The notes: generated from the letters alone by a model not told the origin. Positions 53,538-64,000 are shown, counted from the stretch's first letter. The stretch is DNA of 64,000 bases from Novakomyces olei (GCA_016906335.1 JADEYG010000007.1:62001-126000); one strand, 5' to 3'. Program-made: numbers and translations.

Positions 53538-56269
53538 TTAGAACCCAATATCATCCAAATTTGCCATTTCATAGTCAAGTTCCAAGTATTCGTCATCATC
53601 GTCATCATCATCTTCACCAAAATTCTCATTATCATTAATGTTTTGCAGTTTTTCGTCAAAAGTACCGCCATCAAAAACGTCATTGTTTTGGCTGGCTGCT
53701 AAGGTTTCCGCCACAGACCGCGAAAATTTGCCTTCTTGTCCATTAGACTCCCTACTCGACCCATCTATACCCAAGACAGCGACTTTTTCCTCCTGTTTTC
53801 GTTGGTGCGCCTCCAAACGCGCCAGGTCCCACCACGATACACCTTCCTGGTCAGCCTGGGTAAAAGGCTGAGACATTGCTCGAAGGAACTTCTTCGCTAG
53901 CACAACAGACATATCCGTACTAAGGTTCGTAGCGCCTTCAGTTATATACTGCTGGATCCATTTTGGCAATTTTGCCCGTTTATCTGCCCTAGAAAATCTC
54001 TTATCTGCCAGGACCATGATTCCATAGTCTTCTTTGCCACGCAATACACGGCCCAGACATTGTGCAGCGTGACGCATAGCATCAAACGTTAAAAAATCAT
54101 TTTCTTTGATAAAATAATTGTCTCTTAAAAACTCCAGCCTCGCTTTCAAGATACGTGATTCCGTGTACTGATAGGGGATACCAAACATAATTACTGTGCG
54201 TCCGTATTGGTGATCAAAATCAATTCCTTCAGACACTTTACCTCGAGCAACACTCAGTAGTATCGCACCTCGCCCATTGTTACAGGCGGTCCGGTACGTT
54301 TCCAATGCCAGCGTCGTCTCCTGCGCGTCGGGAGTTTCGACAAGAATGAGCTTATATTTCCAAGCCTCGTCAAGAATACCCTTACATTAATACAAGAACA
54401 AAAATTGGAGGGAAATAATCAACAGAAATAGTAGATAAATGAACAAGTTACAAAAAAAAACTAGTCCAAGCGCCTTACCATCGTTTGCCACATGCTAACA
54501 ATGCTTTCCATGTACAGGTAACTGGGGAAAAAGCAAACTAGACCATCAGGCGTAATTTTAGCATACTCAATGAGGATGTTTCCGTAATTTCGAACGACAC
54601 TCGGATCATTCCGCACCTCAAATTTGGAGGAAATAGCGATTTGATCACTTCCACGAGTAATAATCATTGGTAAAAACGAGTTTCTTGCCAACGACATGGA
54701 GTAAGACTGCTGAATGACCGTATTAAATTGTAGCATTTTGGGGTACATGTCAAGTGGTGAGATGGTTCCACTGGTAATAACGACCGAAAAAAACCGATCA
54801 AAGACCGGCTTTATCGCGATAGAGGCATCCAAACATGTAAAATGTAAAATTGGGTTAGGCACGGTGGCCGTATCAGACTCAAACGGCTCCAAAATTAGGA
54901 GAAACCCCTTTTCATAAGTTGCCACAAGTGTCGCTAGAGTTGCCACTTCGTGCAAAGACTGATAGTCTTCAATGTCTGTTATTTCTAAAGTACGTACTAG
55001 AGAACTGAGACGTTCCGCGCAGAACCTTAAAGGTTTCCGTTCAATATACGTCAAATCATATACATGCTTCAAAAAGGAAGGCGGCGTTTCTGCAATCACA
55101 TGAAGAACCTTCATTCTGGTCCTTAGGTACTCGACGAACCGTCTCAAAAACGCCACAAAATGCTCTGCACGTCTAATGTTACCTGGCACGGCTTCCTTAA
55201 GCAAATCTTCGGGTATCACGGGATTGCTCATGAAAGAGTCTTCTTCCCGATTTGTTGATTCTTCAGCAAGGCCTTGAACCAGCTTTTCATACTCACTCTT
55301 GAGACGATTTGAGTCCGACTGGCGCATTTCTTGGATTTTTCTGTCGAGATGGGTAACACCTCTCGCTGCACGTCTCAATGAATCGTCCGTTAAATCAATA
55401 CTTAGTGATTCAATACACACGTTGTCGATGTTATGGGCTTCGTCAAATACGACAATGCAGTCTTTAGAAAGCTCTTTGGACACTCGCTCTGCAATTTTTG
55501 GATCCAGAAGATAATGGTAAGAGTAAATAATGACATTGCAAAATGCCATCATTCGCCGTGACATGAAATATGGGCATCGCTTTTTATCCTCTCCAAATTT
55601 GATTAGATCAGTCAGAGTGAAAACTCCGGTCGGAACCAAATCGTGAGGATCAAGATCTTCTAAATTCTCGTGATAATCACACAGCTGCACGTCTTGTCCC
55701 GCGAGTTTCCGCTGCTTTATGAATCCGGCTGTCAAGCTTCGGCAGCGTGCATCCACCACATTCCCCTTTTTTTCTCTCTTAACACTGGGATGCAGGCAAA
55801 GGTTCTTTCGACTGGTAAGGCCGAGACCCCGGAAATCTTCTACTTTTCCAAGCTCTTGTGCACGGAAAGCCATAAGCGACTTCAACTCAGCCAGAGCCTT
55901 TTCAATCTCTGACATTGTACGTGAACAATAGATAAGCTTGCGATGCTCGGGATAATGCTAAAAAGTTAGAAACAAATTAATTCATTTAAATTGCACCGTA
56001 CCATTTGATAAGAAACAATCAACGATAACAAGGATATAGTCTTTCCCGTGCCCGAAGGCATCTCCAAAACACAGTGACCCTAAAGATAATGTCAAAAGAC
56101 GCATCTTTGATGGGATTACTTACGCCAGCATCCAGAGTATGCTTCAAATCGCGCATATACTGATACTGCTCGGGGTATATGCGAGGATACGGGAACAAAA
56201 CAGGCAGATCGTCGATCAGAAACCTATAAAATCGTGAGTATAAATAAATAGAGATCAGGCGTACTTCAT
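53538..56269 (-). CDS. RAD3: Rad3/XPD (ERCC2) TFIIH 5'-3' DNA helicase
   Basis: Fe-S superfamily 2 helicase of TFIIH, for nucleotide excision repair and transcription initiation in the nucleus; 834 aa. Exons: 56265..56269 (only ATGAA), 56124..56223, 56002..56079, 54479..55957, 53538..54380. Starts [20 protein letters not shown] as in all Rad3 proteins, which proves the 5-nt first exon. Walker [10 protein letters not shown]; the four Fe-S cysteines in NLCLHP, DARCRS, VQLCDYH and KKRCPYF; DEAH box [10 protein letters not shown]; motif IV-VI region [16 protein letters not shown] and [17 protein letters not shown]. The tail is poly-Asp ([16 protein letters not shown]), as in yeast Rad3. Essential gene, single copy expected. 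Confidence 0.95.
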
Positions 56270-56801
56270 CTTGCTTGGCAGACCGCTGCCGCGCGTACAG
56301 CCTGTAACTGACCGACTAGACTGTACGTTTCTTCCTTTTGACTAATGGCCGAGTGCTCAATATTAATGATTGCCTGTAATTGTATGGATTTTAATTGTAC
56401 CATATTGTAATAAAATATTGGCAAGCCAAGTAATAATTGCATTTATTTGTTAAGCCAATACGTATTACTAGGGTTTATTAGGGTTTGTTACTGTTAGGGT
56501 TTAAAATGTCTGTTCTTATTTTCCATTTGGCATCTATTAGGTTTCGTCTATCAAACACGATTGCACCACATACTGAAATAAACGACCTACATCAGGAGAG
56601 CAATGGCTTTTAGCGGCAAACACAAATTTCATCTTGTGTTCTATGTAGCTAATTATAATCGACGCTCTAAACGTTAGTGTGGGAGCCCAATTTTGTCGCA
56701 GAGCACAAGCCAGCGACAAAGTTGAGAAATGCAATTTAGTATCAATAAAAGACAAGTCACAGCCACTATGGCTGGAGTAAAGTGAAAGCAGTTCCTCCAG
56801 T
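56270..56801. promoter_or_regulatory. RAD3 upstream region with TTAGGG-type repeats
   Basis: Contains TAGGGTTTATTAGGGTTTG and, shortly after, a third TTAGGGTTT (56469..56502). These resemble telomere-type units or Tbf1-type binding sites (YTAGGGTT). They lie about 200 bp upstream of the RAD3 ATG and 3' of the lyase. Confidence 0.4.
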
Positions 56802-57988
56802 TTAAAGCGAGTCCTCCAGCTCAAACAAAGTGACAAGTCGTGGATCTTTAAGCCACTTTTCACCCTGCGCCAGTTCTGCCGGGACAAGAGGCAAGCGTGG
56901 ATTTGCTCCGTAGCCAAATTTCAGATGAAGAAGCATTTTCAATCCCGCAAACTATAGATATTTAGCATTAAATGACGTCTGAAAGCAAGGCTTACACCAA
57001 TGCTCTGCATGAAGCCGTCAGCAATCGACAAAGTACCCTGCAGATGCTGTGCCTCGGTGTACTCGGGCGTGCCAGAATTGTAGTTTTTGCCAAGCGTCCA
57101 TAATTTTACACACAATTTCTAACTGTCAGCCAAACTCTAGGAGATTTCCACTTACCGGAACGAGATTAGGCAGGCCTGATATTGCCTGTAACATTGTCAG
57201 AAAGAATCATATAAAGTGCCCTTACGCCGCAAGCCCCACACGAAATTGAGGGAACGAGTATGTCAATATACCCGTCGATAATTTTGAAGTCTTGGCCAGT
57301 TGTCCGCGGATAATTTGACCGGAATTTGGGATTGGCTGTCTCAGCATGCAATCGAGTAATTTTGCCGACAGACGCGCACCTTTGATTAGAGACGGCAAAG
57401 CAAAAATTTAATAATTTAATGAGCCCAAAACAAAAGTGGTACATACGTAAGTTTTGCACCGCAGACATTGGCCGTCGATTTCAAGACGTTTACAATTAAA
57501 TCGCTGCTAATATCGATTCCACTGCTAACTCCTGGAAAGTTATACATCATGACGGGCAATGGACTGGCTTCTGCAACGTCAATGAAGTACTTCTGCAGTG
57601 CAGCTCCGTTGTTCGCAACGAGCGCTCCAGCATAATAACCTGGTGGAATGACCATTACATAATCTGCGCCAGCTTGCTGAGCTTCAATCGCAAGCTCTAT
57701 TGTTTCTCTCGTGCTTGGCATGCCAACACCGGCAATAACAGGAACATGCTTCAGAGAGCATTCATCGAGGGTGTGTCGCGTGGCCTGAATAAGCTGTGAA
57801 CGTTCGCTATGGCTGAGGTGCGGGGCTTCTCCCGCACTGCCGGAAACGACAGGCACTGTTCCGGCAAGCGCCGTGAACTTTACATGAGACTTGAGACTTT
57901 TGATATCAATATCCTGATTCTCATCGAAAAACGTCGGAAGCGGCGTGTAGATACCGTCTGGCAGTGGTCTCGATATTGCGATTGCCAT
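56802..57988 (-). CDS. DapA/dihydrodipicolinate-synthase-family lyase 2
   Basis: Paralogue of the lyase at 26955; 332 aa. Exons 57447..57988, 57226..57379, 57156..57185 (30 nt), 56996..57118, 56802..56951. Motifs: DGIYTPLPTFFDENQDIDI, substrate loop VSGSAGEAPHLSHSER, GVGMPSTRETIE, MMYNFPGVSSGIDIS with the catalytic Tyr, and the Schiff-base Lys in CGAKLTCASVGK. The intron after KLT lies at the same codon and phase as in paralogue 1, so at least that intron predates their split. Other introns differ, since five upstream introns of paralogue 1 are absent here. Acts on 2-oxo acids; substrate unknown. The upstream region has GATA cores and a 15-bp palindrome. Confidence 0.88.
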
Positions 57989-59447
57989 TTTGTGCCCTAA
58001 TCTATTTGTCTTTTGCAGTCTATCTCTTTGGCGTTAATATAAAACTCGTTCAAGTTTGTATCCCACGGATTTTGTCGCTTGTGCCTCGAGCATAAATCGC
58101 AAAGCCCGCGCAAAAACTATTTCACCGAAGCGCCGAGTCTCGGCGATATTTTCTTATCGGCGATATCTCAAACAGGACTTTATCGCATAAGGGTACATAT
58201 TATAGAGTTATCGCATAGCGCCGAAGTTGTAAGCTATCACTGTTATCCTTAAGAATAACTTTGTTCTGCACTCGAACAATCCACCGACCAATCAAACTTG
58301 TACTATTCGGCGCATTTTATTATGTGCATGAATTTGACTGATACATGTATGCATCTTCCTTCCACCAGGAACAAAACTGAAATTTGACATTTTAGTTTGA
58401 AATACGTATCAGTCCTTATCTTTCTGATTGGACTGATTGTCATTGATTTTGTAAATTTCCCTCAAAAGACTCACCATGATAGCATTTCGCCGCTCTATAC
58501 ATCGCCAGTGATAAGGCGATAATGTACGATAAAATTGTACCCTCGTAGGCCAAACATTTATTCCAAAGGTGCCGAGATAAGTATATATTTTCCAGATATA
58601 TTGCATTAATTTAATGTTCTTTCTAGCTATCGCCGATTAATGAATAAATTATCTAAATGTATAGAAGCTTGAAACTCGCCAAGGTCGAAGCAAAATTGAT
58701 CCAGAGCGTATATGAAACATTCAGCAAATAGAGGAAACGACGATAAGATAGACAGTCTAAATCATTCGAAGCCAGTAAGTAATATAGAATGGATTCTTTG
58801 TTCAAAACAACATTTTTCACAAAAGAACCGGGCCTTTGGCTAATTCAACTTGGTCCCCAAATAGGTATGATACGCGACCAGGGTACAAGCACAATGAGCC
58901 AATGAAAACGTGTTTTAATCTTGCCAAGGATAAGACTGAAATTGACTGCGTGTTATAATGAATATGCCGTAATCCATCTTTTGATATTTTTATCTCTATT
59001 CTTACGTTCTGTAAACCTGTTATCATTGATTGCTCTACGACAGTTGTTTGGCTGCAGGCAGCTCAATCTTGATTGTCGTTGATTCAATTTAATAGCTAGT
59101 ATATCGATAGTGCATAGCAACAATTTTGCCAGTAGAAAAGATTCTATATTTAAATTTGAATCTCATTGATGAAGGCATAGGCACTTGCTCGTACATCACG
59201 TTTGTGCTCGATGAATGCCATACAAAAACTATACTCAGCAAACTTGCCAACTAACCGTAACAGGATCTGCTCAAAAAACTGCGAGGCCCTTTCAAGTCAT
59301 TATAGTAAAAAATTTTAATTGTTCTTTTTGCTGCAGCAACAACTTCTGGCTTATTTGTTTCAAAATGACTGGCAGCGCCTTGCTACAAATCGCAATTAGT
59401 ATATATACCCCTCTAAATTAATATCCACTCTATAAATGTCGCATATC
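57989..59447. other. Gene-poor intergenic region, lyase promoter
   Basis: The first 300 bp carry the palindrome at 58131 and many gat/ttatcg words (cttatcggcgatatc, tttatcgcataagg, gttatcgcatag, gttatccttaag). The rest (58300-59447) has no recognisable gene or RNA. Confidence 0.45.
58131..58145. promoter_or_regulatory. 15-bp palindrome CGCCGAG-T-CTCGGCG
   Basis: Perfect 7-bp arms around one base. TCGGCGATAT from its right arm is repeated directly 17 bp on (about 58140 and 58157). It lies about 150 bp upstream of lyase 2 and contains CCG-N5-CGG half sites, so a Zn2Cys6 or similar dimer site is likely. Confidence 0.45.
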
Positions 59448-61172
59448 TCACAATGTATATCTAAACAAAGGCGAAAATTCTCCCATTTTGCTGAGGTCTT
59501 CGGAAGAGTACTGCATCCTTACATCCTCTTTGTCCATCGCTTCGCGTTTCTTATTGTCTCTGCGCAAAAGGAACCAATGAAGAGTTGCAGGAATCATTGC
59601 GCCCAAGATAGTGGCTCCCACCGAAAATCCAAAGCCGAGAGGATAGACTGGTGCTTGATTAGCCAAGTAAATATTTGAGCCAATACTGCCTCCACCAACA
59701 CTGCCAAACAGCATGTAAAAGCCGATAGCAGAGGCACGCTTTGACGGGTTTGGAAAGTTGTTAGCCGCCCATGCCCCCAAAATTGGAGCCTGAGCATTGT
59801 AGCCTGCGGCAGCCAGGAAAATAGCGAAATAAGAAAGACCATAGAGGTTCGGGTAATGTGTGGAAGCCCACAGAATAATAATTCCAATAAGTCCAAGCGT
59901 GTAGGAGGACATGATAAATACATATCTCTTTTGAAACCTGTCGCTCATGACTCCAAAAAGAACGCAAATACAAGTGGCAAAAATGTAGGGTGGTGTTGTC
60001 AATGCTTGAGCTCGAATGGCAGAATACCCTAAACTCCTAACCATTGTTGGCAACGTATACGCCAGGGAGTAAGTCGGCACGGACCCACCCCACCAAAACA
60101 TCATCATGATGAGGTACGTTTTTCTGTCTTTAGCGGCGGCAAAAGCATCGCTCCACTTGAATACAAGAGTAGGTGCGTCCGGTCCGGAAGCGTACTTGAT
60201 GCGGAGCCTGGAGTACTCCAGTTCATCAGCAGTGAACCAAAAGGAGCCTTTCTCCCCGTACTGATGGGGGAACTTTGGCAGGAGCAGTATTGTAGAAAGG
60301 CCGGCAAAGATCGTGACCACACCTTCAATCAGGAAAAGCCATTGCCAAGCTGACATCCCGTGTTGGCCGTCCAAGTAAGCCACGCCGTAGGCAATGACAC
60401 CGCCAAAAGCTCCTGCTGCTGTATTTGCACCATAAAAGATGGCCATACGGGTTGCTATTTAAACAAAGGAACAGGTCAGTCACACGAAAAAATTATATTC
60501 TTATTTACGTACCAATTTCCTTTGGTGTGTACCACATACTGAGCAAAAAGTAGCCTCCAGGATACAGACCAGCTTCAGCAATGCCAAGCGCTGTTTATTT
60601 GTTAGAAAAATGGTAACAATATTGCAATCAACAAGGAGCAAGACAAGGTGGGCACTTACCAAGACGAATCACAATAAAACCGCCGTATGATTTAACGACG
60701 CAGGTCAATGTCGAGATGAGGCCCCAGGTTGTAACACTTAGAGGGAACCATACTTTGGGTCCCCATCGTCGCAGCAAAATATTTGCTACCGGCTCAAAAA
60801 GACCGTATGTAAAGAAATAGTACATAAGAGCTAAATTGAACTGACGCGAATTCATTCCAACGTCTGTGAGGAAACCGAAAAGCCGAGCGTTTCCCGCATT
60901 AGATCTGTCCAGGGAGCACATGAGATATAAGAAACTGAGAGTGGGCAACAGTCGCCAATCAACTTTTGAGCGTTAGATAAAAGACTCTGCAAATCAAAGA
61001 ATTAAAACTTACGTTTGGCTATCAGCCGTCGTCTCCCTTTACCCTTGAATTGCTGATGCAGGGTTAGGTAGCGCTCATACTCGCCATTGAAATCAACAAC
61101 CTGGCCTTGGTCGACCTCGTTCTTTGCCAGAACAACTGGCTGCTTCTCAACTCCGTAGGCTTCTTCGCTCAT
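59448..61172 (-). CDS. Dal5/allantoate-permease-type MFS transporter 2
   Basis: Complete member of the Dal5-like anion:cation symporter family, 515 aa, twelve TM. Exons 61013..61172, 60660..60962, 60513..60590, 59448..60454. Junctions restore IAKLDWRLLPTLSFLYLMC then SLDRSNAGNARLFG (TM1 motif), VIRLALGIAEAGLYPGGYFL and TPKEIATRMAIFYGANTAAG, both signature runs of the family. The C-terminal half includes YILMSS-type TM and ANNFPNPSKRASAIGFYMLF. The first intron contains an alternative upstream acceptor. It diverges from the TauD-type gene at 61660, as the related transporter at 1-641 does. Substrate probably an organic anion such as a sulfonate (inference). Confidence 0.92.
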
Positions 61173-61659
61173 TTTGGCTCAAGTCTTTCTTTGATTTTTT
61201 GAAAGTGGCCAAATCTGCGCGCCTTTATACTACACACACCATGACTTTCTTATCAATGTCGTGGCAAACTACTTCGTCGCTCGCGTATTATCTTTTGACA
61301 GGTTCCATCCTAATCCTGAACGGTCAAGTAATAATATCTCGGTGATTCGGTAATTCGGCGTTATGATTAGAAGGACTCGGATGCCTGATATTGCTTATCG
61401 AAAAATACTCTTGGATAAATTATGAGCGGATAAAGGCGCTATAATCAATGGACTAGAACGCTTATTTCCGCCGATATGAATTCGTATACGAACCCCAATC
61501 TCAAAGATGCCGAAGCACCGAACTTTTGTAATAATGCGCATTTAAATATATACTTTAAATTTGATAAATTAGGAGGCTAACAGTCGGCCACAAGACCATA
61601 TATATCGTAGGATAGTCTGAACCGATAAGAAAGACTTGAAGGATCTTTGAGGGATAACA
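61173..61659. promoter_or_regulatory. Divergent promoter transporter 2/TauD 2 with CGG direct repeats
   Basis: CGG-N5-CGG-N5-CGG at 61340-61358, GATA cores (cttatcg near 61394, ggataaatt near 61413, ggataaagg near 61430, ccgataag near 61622) and tatatatcg near 61600. Suited to nitrogen- or sulfur-responsive dual control (inference). Confidence 0.5.
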
Positions 61660-62885
61660 ATGCCTGAGCTTACACTGAAGGCGAAGCTGGCAACCAGAGC
61701 CAAAAACAATGACGACAGCCCACTCTTCCCAGAGTACATGCCGTTTTATGATCCTCTGGAAAAAGTAGATGACATTGGGGAATTCGAGCACAAAGATCCG
61801 GGCCACCTTGCAGACCCAAAGTTTCCAAATCTTTTAGCTACTGCAAGCAAAGTTATCGATCTTTCTCCGTACGTTGGATCTGAAATCGAAGGTGTACAGC
61901 TTTCAGCGCTTTCTGAAGCCGGCTTGAACGAACTTGCGCTTTTGGCTGCACAACGTGGCGCCTTGGTTTTTCGAAACCAGGATTTCGGTCATATTGGATT
62001 TGAGAAGCAAAAGCAAATTGTGCGCCATTTCGGACCTCTCCACGTTCACGGATGGGCACCGCATCCCATCGGCGGCTCCCATGAGCACATGGTCATTTAT
62101 GACCATATCAAGTATGATAAATTAAACAAAAAGCTTAAAAAAAATAAAACAATTGAAACCAATTGAAAACAAATAAAACCTGTGCATCGAATTCGCTTAT
62201 AAAACACACAAACAAGCTAACAATATTTAGCGATTTACGAGTGCGCAAATCCTGGAAAGGCAGAAGTCCTATTCAATGGCACAGCGATCAATCTCCAGAA
62301 TCCCAGACGCCCGGATGTACATTTATCTGCATGCTGGAATCTCCCGCCACGTCCGGTGGCGATACGCTTATCAGCTCTAGCGTGCAAGCGTTCAAGTCTC
62401 TCTCCCCCAAATTCCGTAAACGTCTCGAAGGTCTTACTGCCATTCATACAAACGACGATGGCGTGTCGCAAGAGCTCAAAAACGGACAAAAGGCAGTCAT
62501 GCGACGCGAAAAGCTGGAAAATGAACATCCTGTTGTAATCGTTCATCCTGTCACAAAAGAACGCGCTCTTTACGTGAATCAAGTATACACGAAACGAATT
62601 GTTGGATACGACGAAGAAGAATCCGATTATCTGCTGCGTTTCTTGTTTGACCACATGTCCAAACGTCAGGACTTTCAGTGCCGAGTGCGTTATGAGGAGG
62701 GGACCGTGCTTGTGTTTGACCAGCGTGTAGTTCATCATTCACAGACTCTGGATTATCCGGCCGGTGAACGACGCCACGCCTTTAGATTGACACCCTTGGC
62801 AAACAAGCCGATCGCTTCAAAAATAGACGAAGATGAAGATGATTGTGAAAAGGATAGTGGAAGAGTAATGCTGGGACTTTGCTAG
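61660..62885 (+). CDS. TauD/TfdA-family Fe(II)/2-oxoglutarate dioxygenase 2 (Jlp1-like)
   Basis: Exons 61660..62111 and 62231..62885; 368 aa. Splice restores YDHINDLRVRKSWKGRSP. Iron HxD in IQWHSDQSPE, distal His in VFDQRVVHHSQTLDY, 2OG Arg in RRHAFRLTP; GALVFRNQDFGHIG and VNQVYTKRIVGYDEEES are shared with the paralogue at 1357 (VVVFRNQNFKDL, INPEYTSKIVGLKSDES). Intron positions differ between the two genes, so the duplication is not recent. An acidic extension (DEDEDDCEKD) ends the protein. Sulfonate/sulfate-ester oxygenation is the family's known role. Confidence 0.9.
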
Positions 62886-63255
62886 ACTTTTGCAGGTAGT
62901 TTGAATATAATTTTTTGGTTGTTAAAACTAATGGCACCCAATAATATGTACATGAAGGTATCTCTAAACAAAATTGTATCAGACAAAAGCAGGAGAAAAA
63001 TAGCAATGATAACAACAATAATAATAGCAACAATAATAAAGGAAATAATAACAGTAATAATAACAGTAATGATAGCAATAATAATAGCAGTAATAATAAC
63101 AGTATTTAATAATAACTATTTATCGCACATCTAACAGCAATTCAAAAAAAATTGGAACCGAAAAGAGCCCACGTCCTCTAAAATATGACACATGCTTATA
63201 AAAGAATTGAAACCAACGATAGCAGTAAAATTGCACAAATTTGGAAAATTCCAAT
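62886..63255. other. Convergent intergenic region with AAT/ATAACAG microsatellite
   Basis: From about 63005 to 63110 an irregular (aataataacagt)-type microsatellite. No gene recognised. Confidence 0.6.
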
Positions 63256-64000
63256 TCAAAACGAAAAAACAAACGCATTTTCAGCAAGTTCCAAGTTTTG
63301 ACTATTCTCGCGCCATTGCTGCAAGACAGCCAACGGATCTTCAGAGAAAAAGTCCGCCTTGCGCATGCCGCCATTGTCGCCATCCTCCCCTTCATGGTTG
63401 GCCAAAGCACCCTGATCTCCGTCCGCGTCCACGTCCGGCCCAGACTGAGTTCTTATACCATCTTCACCACCTGGTGTCTGATGCAGTCGGATTGAGCTCT
63501 CAAAAAAATGAAGAATAGATCGAGCATTTGGCCAGAACCGTGTGAGGTGCCGGAGGGAGACAAGAGCAGAATCATACCGTCGCAAAGCGGCTATGGCCAA
63601 TACAGGATTAGAAAACCGTGCCTCTGAGCAGAGCTGGATAATAGCTGTAAACAAGCAATTAACCGCCGACAGCCAGAGCAGCTTCATTTCGCCCTTTTCC
63701 GCAATAAGCTGGAAAATGTCTTGGATGCAAGTCGCTGCGGCCAGGCAAATTTCTACATCGCCACCAGATCTAGTATAATTCTCACGGGAGCCTTGTTGCC
63801 TGGCCCTTTGCCTGTGCAGCATAATCAGAAAGGTATTGTATACAAGGTGAAGATTTGCACACCACACGTTTATTGCAGATGTTAGCCGAAGATGTAAATG
63901 ATGCGGTAGACAAAGGGACCAGCTCGCCAACGACTCATCGGAGGCCTTTAAACCGGCTTCCCGCTCATCTGCAGGCACAGGCAAAGAAAACATCAAATTT
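63256..64000 (-). CDS. C-terminal part of a fungal transcription-factor-like protein (runs off the right edge)
   Basis: Open frame of at least 246 codons ending at 63256 and continuing past base 64000. Helical segments such as AINVWCANLHLVYNTFLIML and LWLSAVNCLFTAIIQLCSEA, then AIAALRRYDSALVSLRHLTR, look like the C-terminal region of Zn2Cys6/Fungal_trans regulators. An acidic, Gly-rich stretch (DADGDQGALANHEGEDGDNG) follows, then a short tail. The DNA-binding part is outside the window. It is convergent with the TauD-type gene and might regulate the adjacent transporter/dioxygenase pair (inference). Confidence 0.65.
   Translation of the reverse strand, partial: NLMFSLPVPADEREAGLKASDESLASWSLCLPHHLHLRLTSAINVWCANLHLVYNTFLIMLHRQRARQQGSRENYTRSGGDVEICLAAATCIQDIFQLIAEKGEMKLLWLSAVNCLFTAIIQLCSEARFSNPVLAIAALRRYDSALVSLRHLTRFWPNARSILHFFESSIRLHQTPGGEDGIRTQSGPDVDADGDQGALANHEGEDGDNGGMRKADFFSEDPLAVLQQWRENSQNLELAENAFVFSF

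Noticed and set aside
1-64000. CTG reassigned to Ser/Ala, as in some yeasts
   Set aside because: CTG falls at conserved Leu positions (for example the OTU and permease cores), so the standard code fits.
1-64000. LTR elements, other virus-like elements, DNA transposons
   Set aside because: No reverse transcriptase, integrase, transposase or capsid-like frame and no long terminal repeats were recognised on either strand.
1-64000. tRNA genes
   Set aside because: Only isolated B-box-like words (ggttcgat near 33243) without a matching A box or cloverleaf. A covariance-model scan would decide.

Overview
The window is fungal nuclear DNA. Nearly every gene has a clear fungal homologue: Zn2Cys6 regulators, Dal5-type and YAT-type permeases, a fructosyl-amino-acid oxidase, an F-BAR muniscin and Rad3. 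Many genes are broken by GT-AG introns of about 38-60 nt with CTAAC/CTGAC-like branch sites. CTG falls at conserved leucine positions, so the code looks standard. I would call it an intron-dense, yeast-like ascomycete, but the sequence does not let me name a genus. No tRNA, rRNA, CRISPR array, transposon or viral relic was recognised.

Left (1-9100): a Dal5-type transporter (cut by the window edge) diverges from a TauD-type dioxygenase. A fructosyl-amino-acid-oxidase-like flavoprotein then diverges from a nine-exon amino-acid permease, and an OTUD3-type deubiquitinase follows. 9300-17700 holds a membrane GH16 protein, a GT2 synthase and a Nudix/eIF2B-like fusion.

18297-28332 looks like a self-contained catabolic cluster: Zn2Cys6 regulator, DUF3830 protein, TfdA-type dioxygenase, 19-exon amino-acid permease and DapA-family lyase. 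Its two divergent promoters carry CGG-N8-CCG palindromes and GATAAG sites.

29597-46328 holds further metabolic genes (DHA1 transporter, SDR, flavin monooxygenase, peroxisomal D-amino-acid oxidase, two more Fe(II)/2OG-type oxygenases, EutQ-like cupin) and a second Zn2Cys6 regulator. A decayed SDR fragment and a 0.64-kb satellite lie between them.

47708-56269 is mostly housekeeping (aquaporin, Syp1/FCHo muniscin, Rad3/XPD). The right end repeats the left-end theme: a second DapA-family lyase, then a second divergent Dal5-type transporter/TauD pair, then the C-terminal part of another regulator.

Taken together, the window looks like a stretch of accessory nitrogen and sulfur scavenging genes (uptake, oxidative deamination, 2OG-dependent oxidation, aldolase/lyase steps) rich in GATA sites, interleaved with a few housekeeping genes. 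Splice models were built by eye. They were checked by reading phase and by family motifs at the junctions.
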